DNA of 64,000 nucleotides from Pseudalkalibacillus berkeleyi (GCF_021608225.1 NZ_JAKIJS010000001.1:868001-932000), one strand, 5' to 3'. Positions 41,348 to 51,944 are shown, counted from the stretch's first letter. Numbers and translations: made by a program. The notes: generated by a model not told the origin, from the letters alone.

Positions 41348-43057
41348 TTACTTATGACGCAGGTTATAGACTAGATTCTCATCGGGTGTAATATGGACGG
41401 TTTTCTGATTGTCATACGTTACAAAACCAGGTTTCGCACCACTTGGCTTTTTAACATGTTTGACATGTGTGTAGTCCACAGGAACAGAACTCGAATGCTT
41501 AGCCTTACTGAAGTAGGCTGCTATATTCGCTGCTTCCATAATGGTCGTTTCATCTGGTTCACTATTTCTGATGACGACATGTGATCCTGGAATATCTTTC
41601 GTATGAAGCCATATGTCATACGCATTTGCGAATTTGTTTGTTAAGTAATCATTTTGTTTGTTATTTTTCCCTACCCAGATCTCTACATTGGAAGAAGAAA
41701 GATATTTTTCAATGGATGGTTTGTCATTCTTCTTTCGCTTACGTACGTTTTTGCGTTTCTTCAAATAATGTCCTTCTTCAAGTTCTTCTCTTATTTCTTC
41801 TACATCACTTGCTGATGCTGATTCTAGTTGTTGTAGTAGAGATTCAAGGTATCGAATTTCATCATCGGTCTCTTTCAACTGTTGTTGAATATATTGAATT
41901 GAATTCTTAAGTTTGTTGTACTTCTTGAAGTAATGCTGTGCATTTTCAGAAGGCGTTTTTTGAGTATCCAATGGTACGGTAATTAAAGGTGCTTCTTCCT
42001 CATAAAAGTTTTGAACCTCAGCCTTATTCATTCCCCTGTCTAATTGATAAATATTTGCAGTAATCAATTCTCCGTAAAGCTTGAATTGATCAGCTTTTTC
42101 CGAATTTGATAATGTTGATCTCAGCTTCGGAATCTTATGTTGGTTCTTCTTCAATTCATTTCGTAAAAACTTTTCTAGATCTGATGCTCTTTGCTTCACC
42201 CTATCTCTTTCGGCTTTTCCAAAATAAAAACGATCTAACATTGTGCTGACACTTGTAAACTCTGATCTTTCACCTTTAATGTGAGTGAGCTCCACAACCG
42301 AAAAATATTCTTTCGTTTCAGTTAAGATCATTTGAGGCTTATAAACATGCTCATTCACGTTATTCATTAGTTCTACAAAAGATCGTGACAAGGACTGGCG
42401 ATCACCAAGTTTTGTTCGAGCGATGATTTCGTTTGCGACAAGCGGTGCAATCCCTTCAAACTGTTGAACAATTTGTTTATCGATCTTTCCAGAATTGAAA
42501 TCTAGCTTTCTAATAAACGTTTCTTCATCTGTTTCAAGTGGATTTAGTTTATCCTGTTCAGGTGGAAACATATATGTGCTACCAGGCAGCATTGTACGGT
42601 AGCGATTTTGGGATGGTGGAATATGTTTGACACAATCAAGTATTTGATTTGTGTCTGCGTCAATAACAGTAATATTACTATGTCTTCCCATAATTTCGAT
42701 AATAAGGCGCTTATGAGTAATATCGCCAATTTCGTTTCGTGCAGCAACATGGAAGATAATCATCCGTTCCATGCCGGGTTGTTCAATTTGGTCAATAACG
42801 CCTCCTTCTAGATGCTTCCTTAACAGCATGCAAAACATAGGCGGGACTTTTGGATTTTCATATTGTTGTTCGGTCAAATGTACCCTCGGATAACTGGCGT
42901 TCGCTGAGAGCAGGATTTTGTGGCTCTTTCCTTTAGAACGAACTACAAGGATGAGTTCAGTAGGGAAGGGTTGATAAATTTTTGTGATTTTTCCTTGAGC
43001 GACCTGCTCTTTTAATTCGTGTGTGATCGCTCTTGTCATAATTCCGTCAAAAGACAT
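41348..43057 (-). CDS. rqcH: Ribosome quality control protein RqcH (NEMF/FbpA family)
   Basis: Binds 50S subunits carrying stalled peptidyl-tRNA and recruits tRNA-Ala to add C-terminal alanine tails. It has NFACT-N (residues 1-180, ending near IEIMGRHSNI), a helix-hairpin-helix and long coiled coil (about 250-420), and NFACT-R (WVGKNNKQNDYLTNKFA, WLHTKDIPGSHVVIR). It has 569 residues (about 570 in B. subtilis YloA). The residues at the position of the conserved Asp-Arg pair (97-98) read Glu-Arg here. GGAGTGA precedes the ATG. It is the only large minus-strand gene in the window. Confidence 0.93.
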   Translation of the reverse strand: MSFDGIMTRAITHELKEQVAQGKITKIYQPFPTELILVVRSKGKSHKILLSANASYPRVHLTEQQYENPKVPPMFCMLLRKHLEGGVIDQIEQPGMERMIIFHVAARNEIGDITHKRLIIEIMGRHSNITVIDADTNQILDCVKHIPPSQNRYRTMLPGSTYMFPPEQDKLNPLETDEETFIRKLDFNSGKIDKQIVQQFEGIAPLVANEIIARTKLGDRQSLSRSFVELMNNVNEHVYKPQMILTETKEYFSVVELTHIKGERSEFTSVSTMLDRFYFGKAERDRVKQRASDLEKFLRNELKKNQHKIPKLRSTLSNSEKADQFKLYGELITANIYQLDRGMNKAEVQNFYEEEAPLITVPLDTQKTPSENAQHYFKKYNKLKNSIQYIQQQLKETDDEIRYLESLLQQLESASASDVEEIREELEEGHYLKKRKNVRKRKKNDKPSIEKYLSSSNVEIWVGKNNKQNDYLTNKFANAYDIWLHTKDIPGSHVVIRNSEPDETTIMEAANIAAYFSKAKHSSSVPVDYTHVKHVKKPSGAKPGFVTYDNQKTVHITPDENLVYNLRHK

Positions 43058-43102
43058 ATTAGGTTCACTCCAATGGTTGATTTATAGAGCTAAGATTGCG
43101 CA

Positions 43103-43151
43103 TTATCGTGCAAAACTCTAATTTTATCGTGCAAAGCCAATATTATATCAA
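43103..43151 (-). promoter_or_regulatory. rqcH promoter with 12-bp direct repeats
   Basis: On the minus strand TTGATA (plus 43146-43151) and GATAAA (plus 43123-43128) have a 17-base spacer. TTATCGTGCAAA occurs twice on the plus strand, at 43103-43114 and 43124-43135, 21 bases apart, which is two helical turns. One copy overlaps the -10 and the other lies just past the start point, the layout of a repressor operator. No regulator is identified. Confidence 0.55.
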
Positions 43152-43263
43152 ACATCCTAGTTTGTAAGTGGTGAATCATAAATATCCGTTCCATTATAGC
43201 ATTTTTTGGGACAATCCTGAATATAGATGGCTTGTATAAGAAGGTTTAAAACGGGGTGGAAGG

Positions 43264-45960
43264 ATGAAATGGTACACTTTCTCGGCAAACGAGTTGGAGA
43301 ATGAGCTTCAGACAAATTTAAGTACGGGTCTAACAGAAAAGCAGGCTAAGAAGCGATTGAACGATTATGGTCCCAATGAACTTCAGCAAGAAGAACGGTT
43401 GTCACCGATCATCGTTTTCTTATCCCAGTTTAAAGATTTCATGGTGCTCGTGTTATTAGTGGCTACATTAATTTCAGGTATTCTTGGGGAGTACATGGAT
43501 GCCATTGCGATTATGCTTATCGTATTTGTGAATGGTATTTTGGGGTATGTCCAAGAACGAAAAGCAGAGCGATCCTTGCATGCATTGAAACAATTATCCA
43601 GTCCAAAAGTACAGGTCTTGCGGCAAGGTGAATGGAACACCATACTTTCTAAAGAGGTTGTACCTGGCGATATGATCAGATTTTCAGCTGGTGACCGGAT
43701 CGGAGCAGATATCCGTCTTATTGAATCGAAGTCGCTATCTGTAGAGGAATCAGCATTAACCGGAGAATCCATTCCTTCACAAAAAAATGCACACACCTCA
43801 TTACAAGGTGATCAATCATTAGGTGACCAGGAAAACATGTGCTTCATGGGGACGATGGTGACGAGTGGTCGAGGTGTTGGTATTGTTGTGTCGACTGGTA
43901 TGAACACCGAAATGGGTAAGATCGCTCATCTGCTAACGAGTGAAGAAGGACTACAAACCCCTTTACAAAAAAGACTCGAACAACTTGGTAAAATTTTAAT
44001 ACTCGTTGCGTTAGCATTGACTGCACTCGTCGTCGTGGTGGGGGTTCTACAAGGACAAGACTTATATACAATGTTTCTAGCTGGAGTCTCACTTGCAGTA
44101 GCGGCGATTCCAGAAGGGTTACCAGCCATCGTTACCATTGCACTTGCACTCGGTGTACAGAAGATGATTAGAAGAAGAGCGATTGTAAGAAAGCTTCCTT
44201 CCGTGGAAACATTAGGCTGTGCCACCGTCATATGCTCAGACAAAACGGGCACGCTTACACAGAATAAAATGACGGTTACTGAAATGTGGAGTGGAGGGAA
44301 GTCTTGGAAGGTTTCGGGGACTGGTTTCGATCTAACAGGTGACTTCACAACGAATAACCAATTGATTGATGTTGAACAATCTCCTGCACTTAAACAACTA
44401 CTCACATTTGGAGTACTTTGTAATAATGCGTCTATTAGCAGGTCTACAAACGACATTCAGGGTGACCCTACCGAAGTTGCCTTGTTGATAGCAGGTTTGA
44501 AAGCAGGTCTTAGTAAAGAAAGTTTAACTCAAACTTATGAGATCATTGAAGAATTTCCCTTTGACTCGGAAAGAAAAATGATGAGTGTATTGGTGAAAAC
44601 GAGTGATCATCAAAGATACATTGTTACGAAAGGTGCACCTGATGTTATTCTATCGAGAAGTGAACGGATCTTATGGAACGACAGAAGTTCTATTATGGAT
44701 GACCATCGGAAGAGGGATGTCCATCATACAATTGAAAATATGGGAAATAAAGCGCTTCGGACAATTGCAGTCGGTTACCGTGCTTTAAAGAATGGAGAAC
44801 AAGTATCAACGGCATTTGAAGCAGAAACAAATCTGACACTTATAGGCTTACAAGGTATGATTGATCCACCGAGACCTGAGGCAATTGAATCCATTCAGGA
44901 TTGCCAACAGGCAGGCATTAAGACTGTAATGATTACAGGAGATCATATTGTAACTGCCAGAGCGATTGCGCAACAATTAAACATGTTACCTGATCATGGG
45001 AAGGTCTTAGAGGGTAATGAACTTGCTGCGATGTCTGTAGAAGAGCTTGAAAGCGTTGTGGATGAGGTATATGTGTTTGCGAGAGTTTCTCCAGAGCATA
45101 AATTGAAAATTGTTAAAGCGTTGCAGAACAATGGTCACATTGTTGCTATGACCGGTGATGGGGTAAATGATGCACCCGCAATCAAGGCTGCAAATATTGG
45201 GATTTCAATGGGGAAATCAGGGACAGATGTTGCAAGGGAAGCGTCTTCATTAATATTGTCAGATGATAACTTTGCTACAATTCGTTCAGCGATTGAGGAA
45301 GGAAGAAACATTTACGAAAATATCCGGAAATTTATTCGATATCTCCTTGCATCTAATGTTGGGGAGATACTGGTTATGTTATTTGCGATGCTGATGTCAT
45401 TACCATTACCACTAGTCCCAATACAAATTCTTTGGGTTAATTTGGTGACAGATGGTTTACCAGCAATGGCTCTTGGCATCGACAGTGCCGAAGAAGATGT
45501 GATGAAACGCTCTCCTAGGGGGACGACCGAAGGTGTTTTTTCAAGAGGTTTAGGATGGAAAATCATTAGTAGAGGTTTTCTAATAGGCGTTGTTACCATA
45601 ATTGCATTTGCAATTGCTTATTACGAAAATCCTGAAAACCTTGTTCGCGCACAAACGATTGCATTCTCAACTTTGGTTATGGCACAACTTATCCATGTAT
45701 TTGATTGTAGGAGCGAGAAATCAGTATTTCACAGGAATCCATTTGGCAACATTTATCTCGTGTTAGCTGTATTGTCATCAATTGCGTTATTAATCGTTGT
45801 CATTTATTATCCGCCGTTACAGCCTATCTTCCACACAATTAGTTTGAATGTACGAGAATGGATGCTCGTTATTGGTATGGCAGGTCTACCAACCTTTGCC
45901 TTAGCTGGTTCACATATATTCAATCAAACGAAACAAGCTAAGTATAAGTTTACAAAGTAA
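43264..45960 (+). CDS. yloB: P-type calcium-transporting ATPase (YloB)
   Basis: SERCA-like P2A ATPase of 898 residues (890 in B. subtilis YloB). It has an N-terminal cation-ATPase domain, TGES in the actuator loop, IPEGLPA in the fourth membrane helix (cation site), the phosphorylation site ICSDKTGTLT near residue 329, KGAPD in the nucleotide domain, MTGDGVNDAPAI in the hinge, and NLVTDGLPA in helix 6. B. subtilis YloB moves calcium and affects spore heat resistance. It is divergent from rqcH across 206 bases. GGTGGAAGG precedes the ATG. Confidence 0.94.
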   Translation: MKWYTFSANELENELQTNLSTGLTEKQAKKRLNDYGPNELQQEERLSPIIVFLSQFKDFMVLVLLVATLISGILGEYMDAIAIMLIVFVNGILGYVQERKAERSLHALKQLSSPKVQVLRQGEWNTILSKEVVPGDMIRFSAGDRIGADIRLIESKSLSVEESALTGESIPSQKNAHTSLQGDQSLGDQENMCFMGTMVTSGRGVGIVVSTGMNTEMGKIAHLLTSEEGLQTPLQKRLEQLGKILILVALALTALVVVVGVLQGQDLYTMFLAGVSLAVAAIPEGLPAIVTIALALGVQKMIRRRAIVRKLPSVETLGCATVICSDKTGTLTQNKMTVTEMWSGGKSWKVSGTGFDLTGDFTTNNQLIDVEQSPALKQLLTFGVLCNNASISRSTNDIQGDPTEVALLIAGLKAGLSKESLTQTYEIIEEFPFDSERKMMSVLVKTSDHQRYIVTKGAPDVILSRSERILWNDRSSIMDDHRKRDVHHTIENMGNKALRTIAVGYRALKNGEQVSTAFEAETNLTLIGLQGMIDPPRPEAIESIQDCQQAGIKTVMITGDHIVTARAIAQQLNMLPDHGKVLEGNELAAMSVEELESVVDEVYVFARVSPEHKLKIVKALQNNGHIVAMTGDGVNDAPAIKAANIGISMGKSGTDVAREASSLILSDDNFATIRSAIEEGRNIYENIRKFIRYLLASNVGEILVMLFAMLMSLPLPLVPIQILWVNLVTDGLPAMALGIDSAEEDVMKRSPRGTTEGVFSRGLGWKIISRGFLIGVVTIIAFAIAYYENPENLVRAQTIAFSTLVMAQLIHVFDCRSEKSVFHRNPFGNIYLVLAVLSSIALLIVVIYYPPLQPIFHTISLNVREWMLVIGMAGLPTFALAGSHIFNQTKQAKYKFTK

Positions 45961-45978
45961 ATAAAGTGTCTCGTGGTC

Positions 45979-46020
45979 GGCCAATCCCCAAAGTATTAAT
46001 TGTGGGGATTGGTCTTTTTG
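45979..46020 (+). terminator. Terminator after yloB
   Basis: CCAATCCCCA (45981-45990) pairs with TGGGGATTGG (46003-46012), followed by TCTTTTTG. Confidence 0.88.
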
Positions 46021-46072
46021 TTGGAGGAATTATCTTCATTTTGTATTCTCTTTCTCTATTTCTTTCATATTC

Positions 46073-46101
46073 TTGTTCACTGATGTAAAATTGTATAGAA
46101 T
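46073..46101 (+). promoter_or_regulatory. Candidate sigma-A promoter of yloC
   Basis: TTGTTC (46073-46078) and TAGAAT (46096-46101) have a 17-base spacer; the -35 is weak. It lies 20 bases before the gene, between it and the yloB terminator, and would drive yloC-remA-gmk-rpoZ. Confidence 0.42.
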
Positions 46102-46121
46102 AGTACAATGGAAGTGATAAC

Positions 46122-47003
46122 GTGATAAAGAGCATGACGGGATTTGGAAGAGCAGTTAATGAAAATGAGCACTATTCGATCACAACAGAGATTAGGTCAG
46201 TTAATCACAGATTTTCTGAGGTGCATGTCCGCCTACCAAGGCAACTTTCAATTATTGAAGATAAAGTAAAACGATGTGTGAATGAATACATAAATCGTGG
46301 TAAAGTAGATGTTTGGATTAGTGTCGATGGTGAAAGAGGGATCGAAAGGGAACTAAGAGTAGACTGGAACTTGTTAGATCAATACATATCTGCCCAGGGG
46401 AAATTACACAATCGGTATGGTGTGAAAGAGTCTATCCCTTATAATCAAATGCTAACTTTACCAGATATCGTCACTATTCAAGAGAAAGATCATGTTTCCG
46501 ATTCATTCGCTAAACAAGTTTTGGATTGTGTTACTCAAGCGACAAACAAACTCTGTCAGATGAGAGAAGAGGAAGGGAAGCATCTCCATGCTGACCTCCA
46601 GAATAAACTGAAATTTGTAGCGGAAATTCTAGATGATATTGAAAACCATGCACCAGAAGTTCAAAACGTATATAAAGAACGCCTTTATAAACGTATGAAA
46701 GAAATGACCGATGCCTACGTGGATGTTGATGAATCCCGTATATTATCTGAAATTGCTTTGTTTGCTGACAAAAGTAATATTGAAGAAGAATTGATTAGAT
46801 TAAAAAGCCATGTGAATCAGTTTCATGATATATTGAGGGAGAATGGTACAGTTGGTAGGAAGTTGGATTTTCTTGTACAGGAGATGAATCGAGAAAGCAA
46901 CACAATTGGTTCGAAAGCGAATGACTATTCAATAAGTAAGAATGTTGTACAATTAAAGAGTGAGATAGAGAAGCTTAAGGAACAAGTACAAAACATTGAA
47001 TAA
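46122..47003 (+). CDS. yloC: YicC/YloC family endoribonuclease
   Basis: 293-residue protein with the YicC-like N-terminal domain starting SMTGFGRAVN and the C-terminal DUF1732 part with LIRLKSHVNQFHDIL and GRKLDFLVQEMNRESNTIGSKAND. Characterised YicC and YloC proteins are hexameric endoribonucleases. The GTG start gives the conserved MIKSMTGFGR; GGAAGTGA lies just upstream. It heads a unit with remA, gmk and rpoZ as in B. subtilis. Confidence 0.93.
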   Translation: MIKSMTGFGRAVNENEHYSITTEIRSVNHRFSEVHVRLPRQLSIIEDKVKRCVNEYINRGKVDVWISVDGERGIERELRVDWNLLDQYISAQGKLHNRYGVKESIPYNQMLTLPDIVTIQEKDHVSDSFAKQVLDCVTQATNKLCQMREEEGKHLHADLQNKLKFVAEILDDIENHAPEVQNVYKERLYKRMKEMTDAYVDVDESRILSEIALFADKSNIEEELIRLKSHVNQFHDILRENGTVGRKLDFLVQEMNRESNTIGSKANDYSISKNVVQLKSEIEKLKEQVQNIE

Positions 47004-47071
47004 CAACACTACTTAATGATTGTAAGCTTTGAAACTTGGATACGCTAGATATAGATAGCCAGGAGGTAACC

Positions 47072-47332
47072 ATGAATATTAAGTTAATCAATATCGGATT
47101 TGGGAATATCGTGTCGGCCAATCGAATCATTTCAATTGTTAGTCCTGAGTCTGCGCCTATTAAAAGAATTATTACAGACTCTAGAACACAGCATAAATTA
47201 ATCGATGCAACGTATGGAAGAAGAACACGTGCAGTGATTATTACAGATAGTGATCATGTCATATTATCAGCTGTCCAGCCTGAGACTGTGGCACAACGTT
47301 TATTGAATAAGGAAGATCTGACTGAAGAATAG
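47072..47332 (+). CDS. remA: Extracellular matrix regulator RemA (DUF370)
   Basis: 86-residue DNA-binding protein that activates biofilm matrix operons in B. subtilis and binds repeated sites as a ring-shaped oligomer. The sequence [20 protein letters not shown] and [18 protein letters not shown] is close to the family. The frame opens at 47036, but AGGAGGT just before the ATG at 47072 decides the start. In B. subtilis it also lies between yloC and gmk. Confidence 0.94.
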   Translation: MNIKLINIGFGNIVSANRIISIVSPESAPIKRIITDSRTQHKLIDATYGRRTRAVIITDSDHVILSAVQPETVAQRLLNKEDLTEE

Positions 47333-47356
47333 AGATTGACAGAGGTGTAGGGAGAA

Positions 47357-47971
47357 ATGAAAAAAGAAAGAGGCATTTTATTTGTATTATCAGGACCTTC
47401 CGGAGTAGGAAAGGGTACTGTTAATCGTTCTTTACGTAAACAATGGGACGGGTTAGAATTTTCAATATCTGTTACAACTCGTAAGCCTAGGGAAGGCGAA
47501 GAAGATGGGGTAGATTACTTCTTTAAATCCCGTGATGAGTTTGAAAAGATGATTGAGCAAAATGAATTGTTAGAACATGCTGAATATGTAGGGAACTATT
47601 ATGGAACGCCACTTCAATATGTAGAGAAAACATTAGCGGATGGTAAAGATGTATTACTTGAAATTGAGGTGCAAGGTGCACTGCAAGTTCGAAAGCTTGT
47701 CCCAGAAGGGGTATTTATCTTCTTAGCTCCACCTAGTTTAGACGAATTACGCAATCGAATTGTCGGTCGTGGAACTGAAACAGAAGAATTAATTGACAAC
47801 CGTATGAAGGTTGCTAAGGAAGAATTAGAAATGATGGATCACTACGACTATGTCGTTGAAAATGATGAAATCCAAGCTGCTTGTGACCGTATCAAAGCGA
47901 TATCGATTGCTGAACATTGTAAGAAAGATCGAATTAAACAACAATATTTAAGAATACTGGAGGTAAAATAA
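47357..47971 (+). CDS. gmk: Guanylate kinase
   Basis: Phosphorylates GMP to GDP. The P-loop [12 protein letters not shown] is near residue 13, the GMP-binding part is [19 protein letters not shown] with [10 protein letters not shown], and [15 protein letters not shown] completes the core. The 204 residues equal the B. subtilis enzyme. The following rpoZ start codon abuts the TAA stop. Confidence 0.97.
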   Translation: MKKERGILFVLSGPSGVGKGTVNRSLRKQWDGLEFSISVTTRKPREGEEDGVDYFFKSRDEFEKMIEQNELLEHAEYVGNYYGTPLQYVEKTLADGKDVLLEIEVQGALQVRKLVPEGVFIFLAPPSLDELRNRIVGRGTETEELIDNRMKVAKEELEMMDHYDYVVENDEIQAACDRIKAISIAEHCKKDRIKQQYLRILEVK

Positions 47972-48178
47972 ATGTTATATCCATCAATTGATTCTCTAAT
48001 GGAGAAGTTGAATTCAAAGTATACATTAGTAACGTTATCAGCAAAGCGTGCACGTATCATTCAACAATCACCAGAAACAAGTATAGTCCAGTCTCAATCC
48101 AATAAACCTGTAGGGAAGGCATTAGAAGAGGTTATAGAAGGAACATTAACCTGCGATTTCACTACTGATGATGATTGA
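47972..48178 (+). CDS. rpoZ: DNA-directed RNA polymerase omega subunit
   Basis: 68-residue small polymerase subunit that helps fold beta-prime. The sequence [20 protein letters not shown] and ALEEVIEG are conserved in Bacillus omega. GGAGG at 47958-47962 lies within the end of gmk, so the two genes are coupled. A terminator follows two bases after the stop. Confidence 0.95.
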   Translation: MLYPSIDSLMEKLNSKYTLVTLSAKRARIIQQSPETSIVQSQSNKPVGKALEEVIEGTLTCDFTTDDD

Positions 48179-48180
48179 TC

Positions 48181-48211
48181 AACAACCTATTTTATAGGTT
48201 GTTCTTTTTTT
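48181..48211 (+). terminator. Terminator after rpoZ
   Basis: AACAACCTAT (48181-48190), loop TTT, and ATAGGTTGTT (48194-48203), followed by CTTTTTTTT. Confidence 0.9.
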
Positions 48212-48274
48212 CACAAAACGTTTAAGGAACGGTAATAATATTATGTATACAAAAGATACCGGGGGATGGTTGCA

Positions 48275-49489
48275 TTGACTGATCAGAAGAAACTATTGTT
48301 ATGTGTAACAGGTGGTATTGCTGTGTTTAAAGCGGCAGCGTTAACAAGCCAAATGAGACAAGCAGGATATGAAGTGAAGGTAATGATGACAAGTTCAGCT
48401 ATGAAATTTGTAACGCCTTTAACATTCCAAACGCTTTCTCGAAATCCTGTACATTATGATACTTTTGATGAAAAGGACCCATCAGGTGTTGCACATATTG
48501 ATTTGGCTGATTGGGCTGATCTTGTTGTCATGGCACCAGCAACAGCCAATAGTATTGGAAAACTAGCAAATGGGATTGCTGATGATATGATCTCGACAAC
48601 CTTGCTTGCGACGACAGCTCCAATAATGATTGCGCCAGCCATGAATGTACATATGTATGAGCATCCAGCTGTATTTTCCAATATGGAGCGTTTAGCTGAC
48701 TTTGGGTATCGCTTTATTGAACCTGGAGAGGGTTTGCTTGCATGTGGTTATGTAGGAAAAGGAAGATTAGCAGAGCCTGATGAAATTCTTAACGCCATAC
48801 ATCAATTCTTTCAAGAAGAAGATCATCAACCTTTGAAAGGAAAAAAGGTGCTTATAACGGCAGGGCCAACTCGTGAATTTGTTGATCCTGTAAGATTTTT
48901 CACGAATCGATCTACTGGAAAAATGGGATATGCCCTAGCCGAGTCTGCTGTGGAACTTGGAGCAGACGTTACGTTAGTTAGTGGACCATCCAATTTAAAG
49001 CCCCCATACGGTGTTCAATTCATTTCCGTCCAAAGTGCTGAAGAGATGTATGAGTCTGTCTTGAGTCATTTTGACAATGTAGATCTTGTTATAAAATCTG
49101 CGGCTGTTGCTGATTACAGACCACGAGAGAGACATCAAACTAAAATGAAGAAGAGTGACCAAGATCTATCGATAGAAATGGACCGCACAAAAGATATTCT
49201 AAAAGAATTAGGCAATCGTAAGTCCAAACAGATTTTAGTCGGATTTGCGGCAGAAACAACGAACGTGAAACATTATGCCCAACAAAAGCTGGAAAAGAAA
49301 AATCTAGATTTGATTGTTGCGAACGATATATCACAACAAGGATCAGGGTTCGAAGGAGACACAAACCAAGTTTATATCTTTGACCGTTACGGTAAAGAAA
49401 TAGAAAGTACTCTACTATCTAAAAAGCAAGTTGCTGATATGATTCTGAATGAAAGCTGTCGACTCCTAGAAGGATTGAATAACGAATGA
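48275..49489 (+). CDS. coaBC: Bifunctional phosphopantothenoylcysteine decarboxylase / phosphopantothenate-cysteine ligase
   Basis: Two successive steps of coenzyme A synthesis. The N-terminal CoaC domain is an FMN protein (LCVTGGIAVFKAAALTSQMR, the catalytic His in GVAHIDLADWAD, and APAMNVHMYEHPA). The C-terminal CoaB domain starts near LKGKKVLITAGPTREFVDPVRF, with FTNRSTGKMGYALAESA. A GGGGGA site at 48261-48266 runs into an in-frame ATG at 48266, so the TTG at 48275 with normal spacing is preferred (404 residues). The stop overlaps priA by four bases. Confidence 0.94.
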   Translation: MTDQKKLLLCVTGGIAVFKAAALTSQMRQAGYEVKVMMTSSAMKFVTPLTFQTLSRNPVHYDTFDEKDPSGVAHIDLADWADLVVMAPATANSIGKLANGIADDMISTTLLATTAPIMIAPAMNVHMYEHPAVFSNMERLADFGYRFIEPGEGLLACGYVGKGRLAEPDEILNAIHQFFQEEDHQPLKGKKVLITAGPTREFVDPVRFFTNRSTGKMGYALAESAVELGADVTLVSGPSNLKPPYGVQFISVQSAEEMYESVLSHFDNVDLVIKSAAVADYRPRERHQTKMKKSDQDLSIEMDRTKDILKELGNRKSKQILVGFAAETTNVKHYAQQKLEKKNLDLIVANDISQQGSGFEGDTNQVYIFDRYGKEIESTLLSKKQVADMILNESCRLLEGLNNE

Positions 49490-51909
49490 TTGCTGGTGTA
49501 ATAGTCGATGTACCGGCATTTGGTACAGACAAGACATTTGACTATCGTATTCCAGAACATCTAGAAGAAACAATAGAAGTTGGAATGAGGGTTGTTGTAC
49601 CATTCGGGCCTAGGAAGTTGACAGGTTTTGTCATTGGTTTGAAAGAAACTTCCGATCTTAAACGCTTGAAAAAGATTGAAGATATCGTCGATCCTTCACC
49701 TGTCCTCAACCAAGAATTAATAGGGCTTGGGAAGTGGATTGCTAATTCTACGCTTTGCTTTCTTCATTCTGCTTACCAATCGATGTTGCCAGCTGCCATG
49801 AAAATGAATTACTCCAAGAGGATCTATTCGATCAACGAGGCAATTGAACTACCAGATCTCCCAGAGCAAATTCGTATTCAATTAGATTCAGATAAAGGGT
49901 TAGACTGGGCAGAAGCTCAAAAGAGTGGGAAACATATTGTGCGATCTATTCAATCTGCAATTCATAACGGTAATCTTGAAGTGAAGTATGAAATTCGTTC
50001 CAAAGGGAAAAAGAAACGTCATAAAGTCGTTATGGTGAATATTCCCACCATGGAATTAAATGCTATTTATGATGACATTTCAAGGAAAGCGCCCAAACAA
50101 GCGGAAGTAATCCGGTACTTCATTGGAAACAACGAAACGAAAATCCCTACACAAAAACTAATGGATGAAACGGAAAGTTCTAGAGCGACGATAAAAAGTC
50201 TAATCGATAAACAAATTCTCTTGGAAACTGAAGAAGAAATTTATCGCGATCCATATAAAGATAGACAATTTGAAAGAACAGTTTCGTTAACATTAACCGA
50301 AGAGCAGAAAGAGTCGATTAAACCGATACTGTCGGATATCGAAAATAATCAACATGAAACCTTTCTTATTCACGGAGTAACAGGAAGTGGAAAGACAGAA
50401 ATATATCTTCAATCGATTGAAGCAGTCATACAAAAAGGGAAAGAAGCGATCATGCTGGTACCCGAAATCTCTCTAACTCCACAAATGGTCCATCGCTTCA
50501 AGGGACGATTTGGGTCCGAAGTTGCGGTACTTCATAGTGGGTTGTCCGTCGGAGAGAAGTATGATGAATGGCGTAAAATTCAACGGAAAGAAGCTAAAGT
50601 CGTTGTTGGTGCGAGATCGGCGATTTTTGCACCGTTCCAAAATATAGGGATTATCATTATTGATGAAGAGCATGAGTCAAGTTATAAGCAAGAGGAAAAC
50701 CCACGATATCATGCTCGAGATATTGCGATTGAGCGAGGACGATTCCACCAATGTCCAGTCGTCTTAGGTAGCGCAACTCCTACTTTGGAATCTTATGCAC
50801 GTGCGAAGAAGGGCGTATATACTTTATGTACTTTGCATGAACGTGTAAATCAAAAAGCCCTACCGACAGCTGAAGTGGTGGATATGAGGGAAGAGTTGCG
50901 TTCAGGTAATCGTTCCTTGTTTTCAACTGCTTTATTTGATCGATTAAAAGACCGGGTTGATAAAGGTGAACAAAGTGTTTTGTTGTTAAACCGCAGAGGG
51001 TATTCAACTTTTGTGAATTGTAGAGATTGTGGTTATGTCGCGCAATGTCCTCATTGTGACATTTCACTTACGTATCATAAACGGTCAAATCAATTGAAGT
51101 GTCATTATTGTGGATTTGAAGATAAACAGCCGACAGAGTGCCCTGAATGTACATCAGAACATATTAGGTTTTTTGGTACAGGTACTCAAAAAGTAGAAGA
51201 AGAACTGAACAAATTAATGCCTGAAGCAAGCGTAATTCGAATGGACGTGGATACGACGAGTAGAAAAGGGATGCATGAGAAGCTTCTCAATGCCTTTGCA
51301 GAACAGAAAGCAGATATTCTACTAGGTACCCAAATGATTGCGAAAGGGCTCGACTTTCCGAATGTCACACTTGTCGGGGTGTTAGCAGCAGATTCGATGC
51401 TACACTTACCTGATTTCCGTTCAGCTGAACGTACTTTTCAATTACTAACACAGGTCGGTGGTCGAGCGGGGCGCCATATTTTATCAGGGGAAGTAGTCAT
51501 TCAAACGTATACACCTGAACATTATAGTATACAGCTCGCCCAACAACATGACTTTCTCACTTTTTATGATAAAGAGATGCTAATGCGAAAGCTTCATCAA
51601 TACCCACCGTTTTATTTTCTAACACTCGTAACGATTTCTCACGAAGAATTAATGTACGTTGTGGATGTTTGCGAAAAGATCACGGAAGTCCTAAAAGAGG
51701 GACTTAGTGAACAAGCCGTTATTCTTGGGCCTGTGGCTTCACCCATACCTCGTGTGAAAGATAGATATCGCTATCAATGCGTGATAAAATACAAAAATGA
51801 ACCAACCTTAAAAAACATATTGAATGAAATTCTTGCGCATTATCAAAAACGGATGCAACAGGATCAATTGACGATTAACATTGATATGCATCCACAAACC
51901 ATTTTATAA
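49486..51909 (+). CDS. priA: Primosomal replication restart helicase PriA
   Basis: Reloads the replisome at collapsed forks. The 3'-end-binding domain at the N terminus is followed by helicase motifs [13 protein letters not shown] (Walker A, near residue 298), [12 protein letters not shown] (motif II) and [13 protein letters not shown] zinc-binding insert has cysteines in [14 protein letters not shown] and CHYCG through CPEC, and [15 protein letters not shown] and QVGGRAGR complete the motor. It has 807 residues (805 in B. subtilis). In B. subtilis def follows; here fmt does. Confidence 0.97.
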   Translation: MIAGVIVDVPAFGTDKTFDYRIPEHLEETIEVGMRVVVPFGPRKLTGFVIGLKETSDLKRLKKIEDIVDPSPVLNQELIGLGKWIANSTLCFLHSAYQSMLPAAMKMNYSKRIYSINEAIELPDLPEQIRIQLDSDKGLDWAEAQKSGKHIVRSIQSAIHNGNLEVKYEIRSKGKKKRHKVVMVNIPTMELNAIYDDISRKAPKQAEVIRYFIGNNETKIPTQKLMDETESSRATIKSLIDKQILLETEEEIYRDPYKDRQFERTVSLTLTEEQKESIKPILSDIENNQHETFLIHGVTGSGKTEIYLQSIEAVIQKGKEAIMLVPEISLTPQMVHRFKGRFGSEVAVLHSGLSVGEKYDEWRKIQRKEAKVVVGARSAIFAPFQNIGIIIIDEEHESSYKQEENPRYHARDIAIERGRFHQCPVVLGSATPTLESYARAKKGVYTLCTLHERVNQKALPTAEVVDMREELRSGNRSLFSTALFDRLKDRVDKGEQSVLLLNRRGYSTFVNCRDCGYVAQCPHCDISLTYHKRSNQLKCHYCGFEDKQPTECPECTSEHIRFFGTGTQKVEEELNKLMPEASVIRMDVDTTSRKGMHEKLLNAFAEQKADILLGTQMIAKGLDFPNVTLVGVLAADSMLHLPDFRSAERTFQLLTQVGGRAGRHILSGEVVIQTYTPEHYSIQLAQQHDFLTFYDKEMLMRKLHQYPPFYFLTLVTISHEELMYVVDVCEKITEVLKEGLSEQAVILGPVASPIPRVKDRYRYQCVIKYKNEPTLKNILNEILAHYQKRMQQDQLTINIDMHPQTIL

Positions 51910-51944
51910 TGATAGATTCGGATTCTAACAAGATAGGTGATAAT

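Noticed and set aside
43926-44456. Minus-strand ORF of 176 codons within yloB, the longest antisense ORF
   Set aside because: The composition mirrors the P-type ATPase coding strand, with no ribosome site and no recognisable domain.
48217-48245. Possible sigma-B promoter before coaBC (GTTTAAGG)
   Set aside because: The -35 fits, but no GGGTAT-like -10 follows at 12-15 bases.
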